Assembly (NCBI GenBank): GCA_036937835.1 | Contig: CM072864.1 | Coordinates: 4,838,501-4,902,500 of the forward strand | Origin: Pampus argenteus | Lineage: Eukaryota > Chordata > Actinopteri > Scombriformes > Stromateidae | DNA: 64,000 bases | Direction: 5' to 3' | Shown here: piece by piece, positions 35,503 through 48,565 of the stretch | How the letters are laid out: each line of letters starts with the position of its first letter | Position numbering within the stretch: position 1 is the first letter of the stretch | Translations under genes and position numbers: made by a program | The notes under the pieces: model-generated | Told to the model about the DNA's origin: nothing | Seen by the model: the letters and a program-made list of their open reading frames with translations, nothing else | Databases searched by the model: none

Positions 35503-38260
35503 AGACTTGGGATGTCTAATCCAAGTATTTTTTTCTCTTTAAATATTCAAATATAGACTCGTGTATCTTACTGGTGGTTTCCGTCTTAGGTTCAAAGCCG
35601 AAAAAAAGCCCACAGAAAAAAATTCCTTTCACTCAACAGTTGGTCAATAATCTTGTAATGTTATTGGCACAGCAAATGTGCTTATTGCTCTGTCATTTCT
35701 TCAATATTCCTCCACCTCAAAGGAAAGAAGAAAAAAGCAGCTACAAATTGTCTCCATGCTGTGCCTTCATTTCTTTAATTTCGTCCCCCGCTAGCGTTCA
35801 TCAGCGGCTGCTTGCTTCTTATGAAAGAGAGTGCGTGGCTGCGGCAATGGGAAGCAGAAACAGGCATGTAAGTGTGCAACATGTGTTGGACAGGCAGAAA
35901 TCCTAAATCCCTGGGAAGCAGTAATCCTGGTCTAAGAGATTTGCCTAATGTGTGGAGTGAAACAGAGTGAGGCAGGACATAAATGACCCTTAATGAATAT
36001 GTAGCTTCTTTTACGCACCGAGACCAATTACAGAGTCTGTTTGATGTGAGGAACACTGACACACACACACACACACCTGTCTGCAGACATCATACAGCCC
36101 AACACAAGAAACACTCCAGGTTTCTTTATCCGCCTCTAAAAGACAGAAAACACCTCCAGAAAAAGCAAAACTCTTTCAGTCTGACTCCTGACGCAGCACG
36201 ATGAGCTGTGATGAACCTGTGCCAGGTACTGAATATTGAACAGGTTCATTAACATAGTCAAAAAAAAACGCTGCGCAGAAATGGCTTAATACACCAAGAA
36301 CATCAACAGACCGTTCATTCCCAATCCCAGCCGTGGAGTATAAACTTGCTCAGTACGAAGTTTATCTAATGCATCTAGAAAACAAGAGGTTTTTTTTGAG
36401 AACAGATCACAGCTAAAAAGAAAAGACTACATTAGAAGAGTGTTGCATACATGCTGGCAGGCTTGTAAATATACATGAGAGCTGTTTTTGAATCTTAAAT
36501 AAATCATTTTCACTCATAGTAATGAAATTACAGAGAATTATCAGGTGAGTTACGGTGAGTTTCAGCTTTGGCAGTTTATGTAATCTGTGCCTCAATTCAT
36601 GGTCCTCCTTCCTATCATCTGGGGACTACATAGGCAATACTTCTCCCCTCCAAAAAGATCTAGAGGTCAGACAGTTCTTTCCATTTTGTAAGATCATCAG
36701 CCCACGCTGCAGTAAAATACAACATTTTGACAGACAAGAGCAAATCCAAGTTATGTGGGTGACTTCACAGCAAGAAGTTGATAATATTCTGCGCCTGGTC
36801 TGCAGAGGAAACTGGCAAACCTCAGTAATCACTTTTTAAAGACTTTTAGAAGACAATAATGTTGTTTTTTTTATATATCGTATGCACGTGTGTCACAGTT
36901 AGCAACAGGTTTCATCAACTACAAAACAGTGTTGAAAACATCCAAATGATCAGCTTTAGTCACACAACAACAGTCAAGTTAAAAAAACACAGTAGATTCT
37001 GTCTCATTTAATAGGAAAACTAAACAATATGTTTAATATGAATTTAACACTGACTGAAACATGTCACCTATTTATTGAATTACTGTGTGACTGCTACTAA
37101 TTGACATGAAATCAATTAATCAACTTCATTTTTCATTCATGTGGGCATAATCTATGCTAAATTAAAATCTCACTTTAAATGTTTTTCGAACGACTGCAGA
37201 TTTTTTTTTTTTTTTAAAAGCAGTTTTGTTCTTTTTTTCTCACAATTACAATGAAAACTGACTAGTATTAACTGATGAATAATTAGCAGTGTATCTGAAT
37301 TGTATCCTGATTTCAGTTAGTTTCAGATAAGCGCTGCAACAGTTAGATTTGCTGCTGAATATTAAATTTATGGCCAACTATTATGATAATCAATAATTAG
37401 TTTTTTAAGGAAAATGTTAACATTTTTCCAGCTTCTCAATTGCGAACATTTCTTGTTTCTTTAGTTCTCGATGACGATAAACTGGAAGAAAAACTGGTTG
37501 TGGACTGTTGTCGTGATCTACATTGTTCACCATTTTATAGACCAAACAACAAATCAAATAAGCCATAAAATAATAATAAAAAATAATCAACAATTAAATA
37601 ACAATTACCCTTTATGAGCCAACAAACAACACTACTGCTATAGTACTACAGATGGGTCACCAAACTGGTCCCAGCATTTATTTATTTCACTAATGTGATC
37701 ATCCCACTGCTTAAGGCTTAAAGCTCTTCCAATGTAGGATGTTGTTACCAGCAAAACGTGTTAAATCTGGCTTCACCTTCCCACTGTGTTGTGTATAATT
37801 AAACAGAGTGCCTGACATACATTGTTAGTGATCCAGTCGTGTCAGCAAAACCAGGCTACAGAAACCCTCTGTGCCCTGATGCATTCATTAGGCTAGTTTG
37901 CTTTGTAGCCATTAGCTGGAGCTAATTGCAGGGATGCTTTCTACAACTTTAAAAATCAGACTTAATAGCTCGGTTAACATGCAACTACACATCTTCTACA
38001 AGTGGAGATAATAGACAAGTCATGTGATAATTATACTATTTCTTCTTCTTTTTCTTAATAAAAATGCTACTTGGTTAACATTTTCATTGCATTGCGTCAT
38101 ATGTTTATATGGAAATTATCAGGAAACGTTACACTGACATTATTGTTTAAGGAAAGTGAGCAGCAGAGAGCATTTGGTCACCTGCAGCGATGTATATTTA
38201 GCATTCAGAGTCAGGAAAAGCAGAAAAGAAAAGTCAAAGATAGCTTTTTAGCTAACTCAC
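35503..38260. other. Upstream region of exon 1, no gene seen
   Basis: Mostly AT-rich. It may contain the exon 1 promoter or the intron behind the candidate leader exon. No TATA box or coding exon was recognised. Confidence 0.5.
36058..36077. repeat. (CA)n microsatellite upstream of exon 1
   Basis: About ten CA units in the candidate promoter region of the exon 1 transcript. Confidence 0.8.
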
Positions 38261-38307
38261 CGGGGCCTCGAGGCTTGCCGTTTGTAACCCTGTTGCCAGG
38301 GAGACAT
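38261..38307 (-). other. Candidate non-coding leader exon of plch2 with a short upstream ORF
   Basis: The minus strand has an ATG (38307) followed by 15 codons and a good donor, CCCCG|GTGAGT, in a small GC-rich patch. It ends in phase 2, so it cannot encode an in-frame N-terminus with exon 2. If joined to the AG at 35488-35487 before exon 1, the reading frame stops at once (R then TGA), leaving a 16-codon upstream ORF that ends 31 nt before the main ATG. Placement is inferred; the 5' end of this exon is not defined. Confidence 0.3.
38292..38305. promoter_or_regulatory. X-box-like sequence in a small GC-rich patch
   Basis: GTTGCCAGGGAGAC resembles an RFX half-site pair with a degenerate right half. 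It overlaps the ATG of the candidate leader exon, so it may simply be transcribed sequence. Confidence 0.25.
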
Positions 38308-40800
38308 TTTGAAACGCTGTTGTCAAACAGTAAGTTGGGTTTGTTGTGCCGTTTTCGGACTTTGGACCATGTCGCATAAATATAAATTTTCGATGATTTA
38401 TCATTGGGATACCAAAGGTGAGCTGAGTCTTGGTACCTGGCAATCTGTGGCATAACAACTGAACTCTCTGGAGTCTCATTAAAACATAAAAAACAACGGA
38501 AAAAACAACAACACAATCCAGGCGGAGCTGCTATTTAGCTTAACTAAGACAAAAGTAATGAAATGTCAATATTAAAATGGAGTCAGGGCAAACGGGTGAA
38601 ACCGCGAGGGGACGTTTTTGCAGGGTGTCATTCTCGCACGTGCACACACACCACACACCTGTGTTGCATTCGGGTACACGTGGAACATAGGAAATGGGGA
38701 ACCTAAACAAAACAGACGGATACAGAATACTGCTATTAGAGTTTGGAAATATAAAACTTTACCTCCTATATATAATAGTAAATTATTAACCTGTTCTACA
38801 AGGTTTTATGAACTAATTCTGCGTCAGAATGTCACATTTTGAACGCCTTGTCATTTTAAGATAAATGACTTTGAAATACTTTATTTGTTTTGTGTTGTAG
38901 TTGTTGTTTCATGTTTTATTTATTTGGTTCCCCAGTATGAGTTAAACCTGGGTCAGCTCACATAAAGACTCTGTGTGAACCACTGGAATATTCAAGCTAT
39001 TACAGTATCACTATTCAACACTGAGTTGATGGTTTAAAAATCAAAACTTTTAATTTTATTGCTGCTTGTTGTTGTGGTTTTAATTACATGAATACAGCAG
39101 CACACTGTATTTCACAGCGTACAGTATAGTTTTTCCTAAGGACAGTAAATCAATTCATAACTCAACACTACAAACATGAATGTATGCCTATTAGTTAGAA
39201 GTAGGCCACTGAAAAGAAGGCTAAAGCCCAGGTGGCTAATTCTACTGAGAGAAATGTCTTCTTACATTGTGTTGTCCGTTTGTGATAGTAGGACACACAC
39301 ACACACTTGACCATTAAAGAGGACATATGTGACCTTCAAGTACTGTTGACCGGCAGTGGGATTGTTCCCCCGAGGGATTCAGGGATCTCAGGGAAAAAAC
39401 AAACCTGTTGGCTCTGTGTGAACTTCTGCTAGGATTAACAGACCTTCGCTGGCCTTGGTGCTGAAATGCTCCAACAAGCCTGTTGGTTGTGTCAGTGAGA
39501 TTCTGTCTAATGCTATAATAGCCGGTGCAACGTCCATCGCTTCTGTACAACATTCAGCAACAAGAGCAGTAATATAGTCCTTCGAAGAAATGTGTTAATG
39601 AACTGAGAAACATATCAAGAACATATTTCTTCCTATATTCTTCATTTTATTTGCTATTCATAGTCAAAGTTTTTTGTGCTTGTATTTAAGTAGTAGTATC
39701 CATAAATCCTTGTTTTCTTCCTTCAGCCATTAAAGGACAGGTTCACAATTTTTCCAAGTCTGCCTTAAAACATTAGTCAATAAAACAGATGTTGGGTGGT
39801 GTAACTGTCCGTCCTCTCCAGACTGGCTATTTGATACAGTTCTGTCAGGATCTGTAATTGGTCACTATAAGTGTAGGAGTTTAATTTCATATTTTTTATA
39901 TATTTTGGACTACAGTCATTTTTAACCATAATAATGTCAAAATAATCTGATTTGGTGTTGAGTATAGCTCAGTATAAAAATTACAAATCATTGTGTAGAT
40001 TCAAAACCTCTTAAAATTTATTTAGAACCATAATGGCGCAATAAAGTTGTAACTTAAAAAAAATGTGTGTGTTCAGTTTGGTTACTTATTAAAAGAAGTA
40101 AGAAATGCAAAAAAAATAAATAAATAAATAGAAAAGGAGAACAATCGTCATTTCCTCAGGGACTGGAACGCTGGAGAATACTTTTATCTCCAGTCAGTGA
40201 TGCTTCACTTGATCCTACCTCTACAATGGCCTGTTTTTTTATTTATTTTTTTTATTTTGTCATTTGGCCTGATTTTGGGATCCTGCAGGCTAAATGACTA
40301 ATGAAATCCCCTCCTGGTAGACTGGCAAGTTGCATATCAGAACCAGCAGGGAGAAGAAATAATGAATTGTAATGATGGGACTATTTGAAGAGGGAGAGAA
40401 CCCTGGCTTTGATACAGAGACAGGGACCCGCTAAACTGAAAGTTACTGTGAGGAATTACTACAGCAAGGACTGTCCTCCATGTAATGAGAGCGGAACCAG
40501 CCAAAAAGCTTCACATCATACTGAGATTCCAAACTCCAGGTGAAATCCTTCCCAGAGAAAGCTGCACCAGTTTAGCTCTAAAAACACTGCATCCTTTGTT
40601 TTTGAGAAAAAAAAGTGTAATAAACACTCTCTTGGCAGCTATAAATAACTCAAGCAGGATATTACATCAACCTCAGCATGTTTACAGGACATATAAGAGT
40701 CAGACCAGGTCAGTCTGAGGAGTTAATAAGGTGCTCACGCATGTGCAAATTATTACCGCTTGTTGCATGGAAGGTTTCACCGCGGGCTCTGTACCAAAGA
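38308..40800. other. Non-coding stretch
   Basis: AT-rich with short poly-A and poly-T runs. No gene, RNA or clear transposon was recognised. Confidence 0.5.
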
Positions 40801-40849
40801 TTTCACCATTTTATCATGCAATGACAAACTACAATGTGTTCTACGACGA

Positions 40850-41460
40850 AGGAGGGCACCCACGTCGTCTGAGGATGAATCCTCCTCAGGATGGATGGCC
40901 TCCGACAAGTAGCCCCAGCTGAGGAGGTCGAGCTGAAGGGTTGGTCAGGGTGTTGCTGACCCAGGGACCCATGATTGCTTTCATGCCGCTGAAGAATGTC
41001 CTCTATTCTCTCCAAGCGGTTCTGTGGAGACGGAGGGCGCGCTGGGTCCATGACTGGCCACATTGTACTGTAAAGGGTGAGGGTTGGACCCAAAAGCAGC
41101 ACCAACTAGACCAGATGAATCGGTAATGACTTTTATTGTCAGCAGAGACAGGTAAAATACGCTTCACACTTCAGTTCAAAAGGGGGAAATGGCAGTCTAT
41201 GAGGGGACCTGGGGAAAATCCAGAGGACGGGCAGACGTATTTACCAGGGCAGAGACTAGGCGGGTAGGTTGGGAGCAGGCAGGGTCGGAACCAGGAGATC
41301 AGACGAAGGGTAAACGCTGGAAAGTCTTGCATGAGGACAAAGGACAATCTGGCAGTGATTGTGGAGGAGAGTGGAGCTTTGGACCAGGCTTGATTGAGCT
41401 GCAGCTGAGTGAACAGGTGAATGGAGTGGCTGACGAGGCGGGCGTCGCTGACTGATGATC
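40850..41460 (-). mobile_element. LTR-retrotransposon fragment (Ty3/Gypsy-like end plus gag start)
   Basis: On the minus strand, LTR-like sequence with a polyadenylation signal (AATAAAAG near 41135) is followed by TGGTGCTGCTTTTGGGTCC, which could be a primer-binding/leader region. An ATG at 41051 then starts MDPARPPSPQNRLERIEDI, a gag-like N-terminus. The frame soon loses resemblance, and no protease or polymerase follows. Superfamily assignment is tentative. Confidence 0.45.
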
Positions 41461-41669
41461 CCTTGTGGGCTACATGGTTGTAGTTTAAAATGTATACACC
41501 TATGTTTAGTAATCTATGAGGTATGAACATATTCAAATGACATATCTCATATACATACTTTTGTTGAATATATGGATATAGACTGTCCTATATAGTCAAA
41601 CAATGTGTATTTATAATATATGTATGCCTACATAAATATTACATACAGCATTCCCATCATATATTTGCT

Positions 41670-42646
41670 ATATTAAATCTAGAATAGAATTTAAAATTCT
41701 TCTCCTAACTTACAAAGCTCTTCATGGTCAGGCACCATCATATTTAAAAGAGCTCATAGTACCTTACCACCCCACTAGAACATTGCGCTCCCAGGATGGT
41801 GGGTTCCTTGTGGTTCCTATAGTGTCTAAAAGTAGATTGGGAGCCAGAGCTTTCAGCTATCAAGCTCCTCTTCTGTGGAATAAACTACCACTCTGTGTTC
41901 GGGAGGCAGACACGATCAACACCTTTAAGAGTAGACTTAAGACTTTCCTGTTTGATAAAGCTTATAATTAGGGCTGGCTCAGGTCATCCCTTAGTTATGC
42001 TGCCATAGAACTAGACTGCTGGGGGACTCACATACTCTCTCGCTCTCTCTCTCTCATTCTCTCTCTCTCCTTATCTATCCATCTATCTAATCCATCTATC
42101 TATCTATCTATCTATCATGTTACTAATTAAACTTCTTCCCCGGAGTTTCTGTGCTCTCTCGTCCAGCAGGTTCTTGTGGACTGTGTCTGCTGCTGTGGTC
42201 CTGCGTGGCGTCTACTGCATGTGTTGTCGCCGTCATCATTGTTGCCATATCCCCATTACAGTTTATAGTTATGTAATGATTTGCTGCTACTGTAATAATT
42301 CATCATTCATTGTAACCTATTCTTATCATCAACTGTAATTCATTATTATTCATTGTACAATATGTGGAGTGTACAATATGTGTTTGTTGATTTGTTCTGT
42401 ACATGTGACATCATTGCACGTCTGTCCGTCCTGGGAGAGGGATCCCTCCTCTGTGGCTCTTCCTGAGGTTTCTTCCACCTTTTTTCCTGTTAAAAGGTTT
42501 TTTGGTGGGCAAGTTTTTCCTCACTTGAATCGAGGGTCTAAGGACAGAGGGTGTTACTCCCTGTACAGATTGTAAAGCCCTCTGAGACAAATGTATTTTG
42601 TGATTTTGGGCTATATAAATAAAATTTGATTTGATTTGATTTGATA
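41670..42646 (+). mobile_element. 5'-truncated non-LTR retrotransposon (jockey/CR1/L2 type)
   Basis: An open plus-strand frame to 41971 reads IEFKILLLTYKALHGQAPSY and later RLGARAFSYQAPLLWNKLP and TFKSRLKTFLFDKAY, the usual C-terminus of L2/CR1-type polymerase. About 650 nt of 3' UTR follow, with CT and ATCT repeats, a GGTTTCTTCC...TTTTTCCT block, AATAAA and a terminal (TTTGA)n at 42624-42645. The last 100 codons are intact, so the copy is fairly young, but most of the element is missing. Confidence 0.85.
42031..42116. repeat. (CT)n and (ATCT)n repeats inside the LINE 3' UTR
   Basis: CT array at about 42031-42072, then ATCT tetranucleotides at about 42073-42116. Confidence 0.85.
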
Positions 42647-44179
42647 TACAGTATGCCAATAAATTGCCTCATATCAGATATGTTGATGCATGTTGACCAT
42701 TATTAAATATGTATGTTTTAATGTATATATTCATACATGGCGATAGATAGAATAAAATGCTGCTTTTATGAGCATGATGAAATAATAAATAGTAGTTCTT
42801 CCTACATATGTACTATGGGACTTGTGTGTTTTTTTCCGAGGGTTCAGTGAACTACTTGTTTTCATTGGTTCAGCTGATTTGGTCTCACTGGATGAAAGAG
42901 CAGCACCCTGGTGTGGAGTTACCGAGCCATCTGAAGCTGCCAGATGGCATAGTGGCACAGAGGAAGCTGAGGCCCGCTGCTTCGCCCTGCAGGGGGACGA
43001 CAACCGTCGCAGCGTGTGTGTGAGTGTGGAGTCGGTGCGAAAGATTAGCTCCTGCAGAATCCCTTGAAACCTCCTCGTGTGCACATAAACACACAACAAG
43101 GTACACATGCTCGCACGCACAGATGGTTTCTCTTTGAAATCCTGCTGTCATTCTGGCAAATGTCTTGGTGCTGAGTGCACACACACACACAAACACACAC
43201 ACAACATCTTCACGGCCAAACTGACACACTAACGAAGGGAAGCCAGGTATGAACTTCATATTAACACGGATTAACAACAATATTTTCACAGTATGGTAAA
43301 TGTTTGGCTTTGATGAATTCAATTTGAGGAATTAATGTTGATTTAACGGTTTATTCTGTATTTTAGTTTGGAGGTGATCGTATGAGTTTGATACAGACCG
43401 CCCGAGGTTAAACCTGAAACACACAACATATAATGAACAAGGACGCATATTGATGACACGCTCTCATTCAAAGGTATGAGAAGGTTAAAATAAGAAAAAA
43501 GTCAGAATAAAGAAATGAAAGAGCATTGTTTGCGTACGAGTGAAAGGTGGATGGAGAATGCGCACCATCCGGCTAGTAGTGAACCTCAGAGCAGCAGAGG
43601 TTATCAAAGGGAAAAGGATTTAAAAGATCTATCTGAGATTCCTCGGGGGAGGGATTGTGTAAAGCCAGAGATCACTTTCTCAGAAGGCTCGCGGACAGAA
43701 GAGGACAGAGGCGAGGGAAAACAAAGCATAAATAACTGCAATTTTTATTTTCAAAAGCTTTTCCTCCTGCCTCGCTCCCGCTAGCGCTGTCACACCCAAA
43801 TGTATCCAAATCAACTCGACTCTTAAGAGACGAAATGATTAAAACAGGAAAAACAACAACAGAGGCAGTTCAGTTCGATTGCCTCATTACCATCATTATT
43901 ATTACAACAACACAGAAGAAAAATGGACTCAACAACGGTTCCGTTCATATTTTTAGCTTCACAAATGGTGCCTTGGCTACAATTTGCAGAACAGTCACAC
44001 GATTTCTAATGCGTGCCTTCCAAAAGGCAGCAAAATTTCACACAACCTACTGTGACTCCATATTGAACCCGGGGCGTTGGCGTCATTGTGCACTGCCATA
44101 AACCTCCACGAGAACATGAGCATTAAAAAAAATGTAATCTGTGCTTCCTAGATAAATAAAAAGCTTCTGATATAATGTT
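42647..44179. other. Non-coding stretch
   Basis: Contains CA-rich bits near 43180-43202. Around 43510-43780 the sequence is less AT-rich and could be a regulatory element, but I cannot support that without conservation data. Confidence 0.4.
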
Positions 44180-44600
44180 TATACGTCATCTGAGTTTAAG
44201 TCGTGCACCTACAAAAAATATATCGTCTATAGATCTAAAACCATCATCTGAAATACAGATGTTTAAAGGTGTATAGATGTCTAAAGGTCTACAGTCATCT
44301 AAACATCTAAAGACATCATTTGGATTTAAAGATTTGATATTTGGTTCTACAAAAGTCATTTTAAGAGCCAAAGACATTATCTAAAACCTAAAGACAGACG
44401 TCTACAGATGTCTGAAGGCCGAGAGATGCCATTAGAGGACCTATCGCCCCCAAAGATGTCATCTAAAGACGTGAAGACATCATAAGACATCTACTAAAAC
44501 TAATATGAGCTTTCACAATGTCTGAATGTTTGAATATAAGAGCAATCTTTGGGTCTGATGTTTAAATCTAAACATCTAACTAACTAACTAACTAACACGA
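44180..44600. repeat. Degenerate array of ATCTAAAGAC-like short repeats
   Basis: The words ATCTAAA, TCTAAAG, AAAGACATC and GATGTC recur every 10-25 nt in both orientations, ending in a clean (ACTA)n run at 44577-44596. A similar patch recurs at 45112-45150. No coding or element structure explains it. Confidence 0.6.
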
Positions 44601-46025
44601 AAGCAGAAGTCTGTGACATCCAGTTCACATACTGTATGGTTCAGCTGGTGTCGCTCTCGTGCAGCGATGTCCAGTGAGATAACCAACTGGAACTAATAGT
44701 GAGTCCATTAGCACCCGATTCACTGAGAGCTGTTGATTGGTGTCATATAATCATTTTCAGGGAGAAAATGGCCAAATGGCTGGCTGGCTGAGCACGGATG
44801 GTGTATATATACGATACAGAAAGTCTCACTTAGTGTGTTGAAGGAACATTTGTCACTGTCACACAGCAACACATTTCCAAAAAAAAAAAAAAAAGTCTGT
44901 GAGAGAATAACAGGAAGCCATAACATGCTCAGAGGAGCTGACAGGACAACCGATGTCTCCATGCATGAGGAGAGGAAAATAAAAAAAAATAAAAAAATCT
45001 CCTTAAACATTTAAGATGTTGGTAAAATCAGTGTAGTTATCGCTTCTCAACCGGTAAGAGAAAAGGATGTACTGTATGTAGGATGCATCATACATGTGCA
45101 CATCCACATTTCAACTAAAGACATCATCTTTAGATCTATAGTTGTCTGAAAGGCCAAATATGTCATATAGGAGATGTATGATGGAGTATAACATGAAACA
45201 TACTGTATGTATATGCGGCAAAGTTGCATATAATACAGCAATAGCTTTATTTCAACTGGCTCCTGAACCAGGCACAGCTTGGTCTAAATTGGAAGTTACT
45301 ACAGACAGCGAAGCGATAACTTTAGAGAAGGGAACAAGAGCCTATTAGCGCGCTGTGGAAGTGAACACTGTTGGTGTGTGAGGAGCTGGGAACAGTCAGT
45401 CGCCTGTGAGAAGTATCCCTGTGGTCTGATGGTTTTCATTCACACACACACACGCACACACGCAGGGCTAATGACGTGCCTTGGCAATTTCAATTCGCCA
45501 ACGCATCAATCAGTTTAGCAGCGGGCAGAATAAATGTTGTGACATCAGCTTTCATGGGAGCCTCGTGACGTTTAAAAAGTGGAATAGAGGAACTGAAGGA
45601 AATGAAAAAAAACCAAAAAAAAACACACAACACGGCAACTATTTAACACTTCTTTGCCACTGTTACAGGCACACATTGGCCCCGTTTACCTGGCATTAAC
45701 ATGCCATCTGTATCTGGATATAATATCTGGATAATGGCATTCGGTATAAGAGATTTAGTGACAATACAGATATTATGAAAAACGGCTCATGTGAACAGCA
45801 AGAAATGGTCAGTCAACCTTGTGCATATACTGATAAATGATATGATATTAGATTGTTTTTATGTGCAGGGGGTTATTGTTAGGATCTCCCACTAGTGCTC
45901 GACACCTTGTATCGTCTCCCAGGCTAAACAGAGAAAATCCATGAGGTAAGATTTGGAAAAATAAACCCCCGTGAAGGAGTAATACAATCTAACTGAAGCT
46001 TTTCTCATCCACAAAGAAACACTCC

Positions 46026-46026
<1 letters not shown>

Positions 46027-46063
<37 letters not shown>
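46027..46063. repeat. (GT)n microsatellite
   Basis: About 18 uninterrupted units. Confidence 0.9.
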
Positions 46064-46064
<1 letters not shown>

Positions 46065-46564
46065 ACGCTATCATTATCCCTCTCGACACACTATTCCAAT
46101 CGTTTCAGACACCCTCCACACACAAGACTGCGTTTCCCACAAAACACGGCTATCGACCATGAAGGAGCTCTCATTCCCCCTTGTGTTGAAGTGGTGCTCC
46201 AGCTCGAGAGAGAGAGCGTGGGCAGCACTTATAGAGCCTCCTCATCAGCTAGATAAGATGCTCACCGAGCACACCCCCATGTCATCACTCATTACATCTA
46301 TTAGCATAACTACCAATAGCCAGTAGTTAAAAACTCCACATGCACAAATGCCCAAAAATAGGACCTCATCACGGCCGTTGAACAGCAGTTTCATCGAGGC
46401 TCTGACACTGCAAGACATGTTTCTGGATGAGTGAAAAATTCAGTTGTAGTTTAACATATTCACCTGCAGCACGTAGCATGGAAAAAATAATGAATGATAA
46501 TAACAAATAATGTAGGATAGAAATGTGTTCTAGATCAAGGGATTCATTTGTCAAAACGAACCGT

Positions 46565-46870
46565 CTAATCAATGCCGCTCGGTGCGTTCCCGGGCGGCTG
46601 AGCTGCGTTTATAAGCTTCCCGCGGTGGAGTGGCTGCACCGTCGAGCCAAGCTATAGAGTTAGTTAGTAAAGTAGGAATTACAGAACGCTGCTCAATTCA
46701 TTCATTTGAATATGACTCCTTAAGGGTTTTTGGAGGAAATTTTGGTATCAAGATGAGAAGAAGACTGAATCTCAAGACAAACTCTTGATTCCGACAAACA
46801 CTTGTAGCCGTACTCCTGTTTCTGAGTTGTGAAATAAATGTCTTAATAAATTCTTTGGTTCCTGTTGCCT
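46565..46870 (+). promoter_or_regulatory. TATA promoter-polyA module (possible solo LTR)
   Basis: A CpG-rich patch (46575-46650) contains TTTATAAG (46608-46615). About 220 nt later come two AATAAA signals (near 46831 and 46844). TATA, short transcribed region and polyadenylation signal in 300 nt is the layout of a retroelement LTR. Ends (TG...CA) and target duplications were not identified. Confidence 0.3.
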
Positions 46871-48016
46871 GCGACACAACACAATCTCTTGACTTTGTGC
46901 TGCATTATACATTTCTCACAGAACTTCAGTACAAAGTCAAGCGGGGTGTGACACGTAGAACAACAAGCTAGTGAAGCTCGATAAACTGAACCGTGTTTCT
47001 GTGCTTTTTACTCTTTGGACTTTCTACAAAGGAACATGTCACTCAGTGCAGCATGAGTGATGTGTGATGGAGTGATGGAGGTCTACAACACACAGTAATA
47101 AGATATAATATGTAAAATCACCAGCGTTATTCTTTAGGGTTGAGGCTGGGCTATACTAGAGATGAGACACTATGAATCATGCAATAGGGAATAAAGCCAC
47201 ATGCTTCTGGACTGTCTCTCCTCAAAGACATCCATAGTGTTTACTCTCAGCCGTATACAACAACAGGTGACGGAAGGAGTTAGCGTAAAGGATGGAAAAG
47301 AGAAGTTCATTTTTACACCGCTGCACACCTGGCCAGTGTGTGAAGTGGTCATCCGAGAAGCATAACACTACCTTTGGATGAAATAAAAGATCCTGACAGT
47401 CTAACCCTGAGCAGCCTTGGAATCATGTTCACACACACACTCAAACAAGCAGTTAACTGGTACCTGATTGAGGGCTGTTTGCCATCCTGTAATCCTTCCA
47501 GTACTGACAGCGCTTTCACACTTGTAACAAGTATTCTGCCTAATCCTGAGCTCTCCTCGTTCCTTTCTGGCGTAACTCTCAGATGACTTCCGAGCGCTGC
47601 GTGCAGTGTTACTCCCAAACCTGCCGCAGGTCCCCACCGAGAGGGGGAACGTTTTAATAACGGCTCTGTGGCTGTTGCTTTGTTATCATCCCTTTCAGCG
47701 AAGGCCGCACCCCGAGGTCGTGAAAGACGTCTCATATTCTGCCTCGGCATTCTTCTCACATAGCTGCTAATGAAACACCAGCGTGTGGAGAGGCTTATGG
47801 AGATATTTCGCCCAGGAATCAACTCATCCCCGGCTGCTCAGCGAGGTGAGACCTATCTGCTGCCACCTGGATTCACATTTTCTCCCTTAAGGAATCCCTG
47901 AATGCAACCCTTAAATATAGATATTTAATATGATTCAAATTCTTTCTGGTAATGGATCAGCGATTCGGATGATGATGCCATAGAGAGAGAGACCGGTGCA
48001 TTCATTGTGTCTATAC

Positions 48017-48038
48017 TGTGTGTGTGTGTGTGTGTGTT
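48017..48038. repeat. (GT)n microsatellite
   Basis: About 11 units. Confidence 0.85.
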
Positions 48039-48097
48039 TCTGGGTTTTCCATATGCATGTGAATCAAAGTGTTTTTTGTTCAAGTGCCTGCAAACGC

Positions 48098-48121
48098 TCT
48101 CTCTCTCTCTCTCTCTCTCTT
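48098..48121. repeat. (CT)n microsatellite
   Basis: About 12 units, directly followed by TTCAG. Confidence 0.85.
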
Positions 48122-48546
48122 TCAGGTGCATTCACTTAAAAAAAATGAAGTGGCTGAAGGAGCGGTTCAGCAGTTGGGTGAGTTTAGGTTCAAGGAAATG
48201 GAAAAAAACACGAAAAAATGGAGCAGAATTACCCTTTAACTCTAGTACTGATAAGACAGTATGTTTTTAGTATGTTGTTATTCTTCTTCTTATTAGTCAA
48301 ATATATCATTTATCGAAATATCACTTCTTAAAATACCTTCAGTCCAAGAATATCAATATCTGTAGTGACAAACCCGCGTAGGTAGAGCTGTATACTCTAT
48401 ATAGAACGATGACGGAAACACAACGTAACACTGAAAGACAAGTTCGTCAATAAAACGCTTCATTGCTTCCTGTTGGGAGGTGCCGGCACTTCTGCCTTCT
48501 GACCCAACATCTAATGTGACATTTTCACAATGGCAAACTGCAGTAA

Positions 48547-48565
48547 ACACACACACACACACACA
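48547..48565. repeat. (CA)n microsatellite
   Basis: About nine units. Confidence 0.8.

Noticed and set aside
47349..47822. 157-codon open frame on the minus strand
   Set aside because: No recognisable domain, no splice or start support, and composition like neighbouring non-coding DNA. Slightly higher CpG content may explain the lack of stops.
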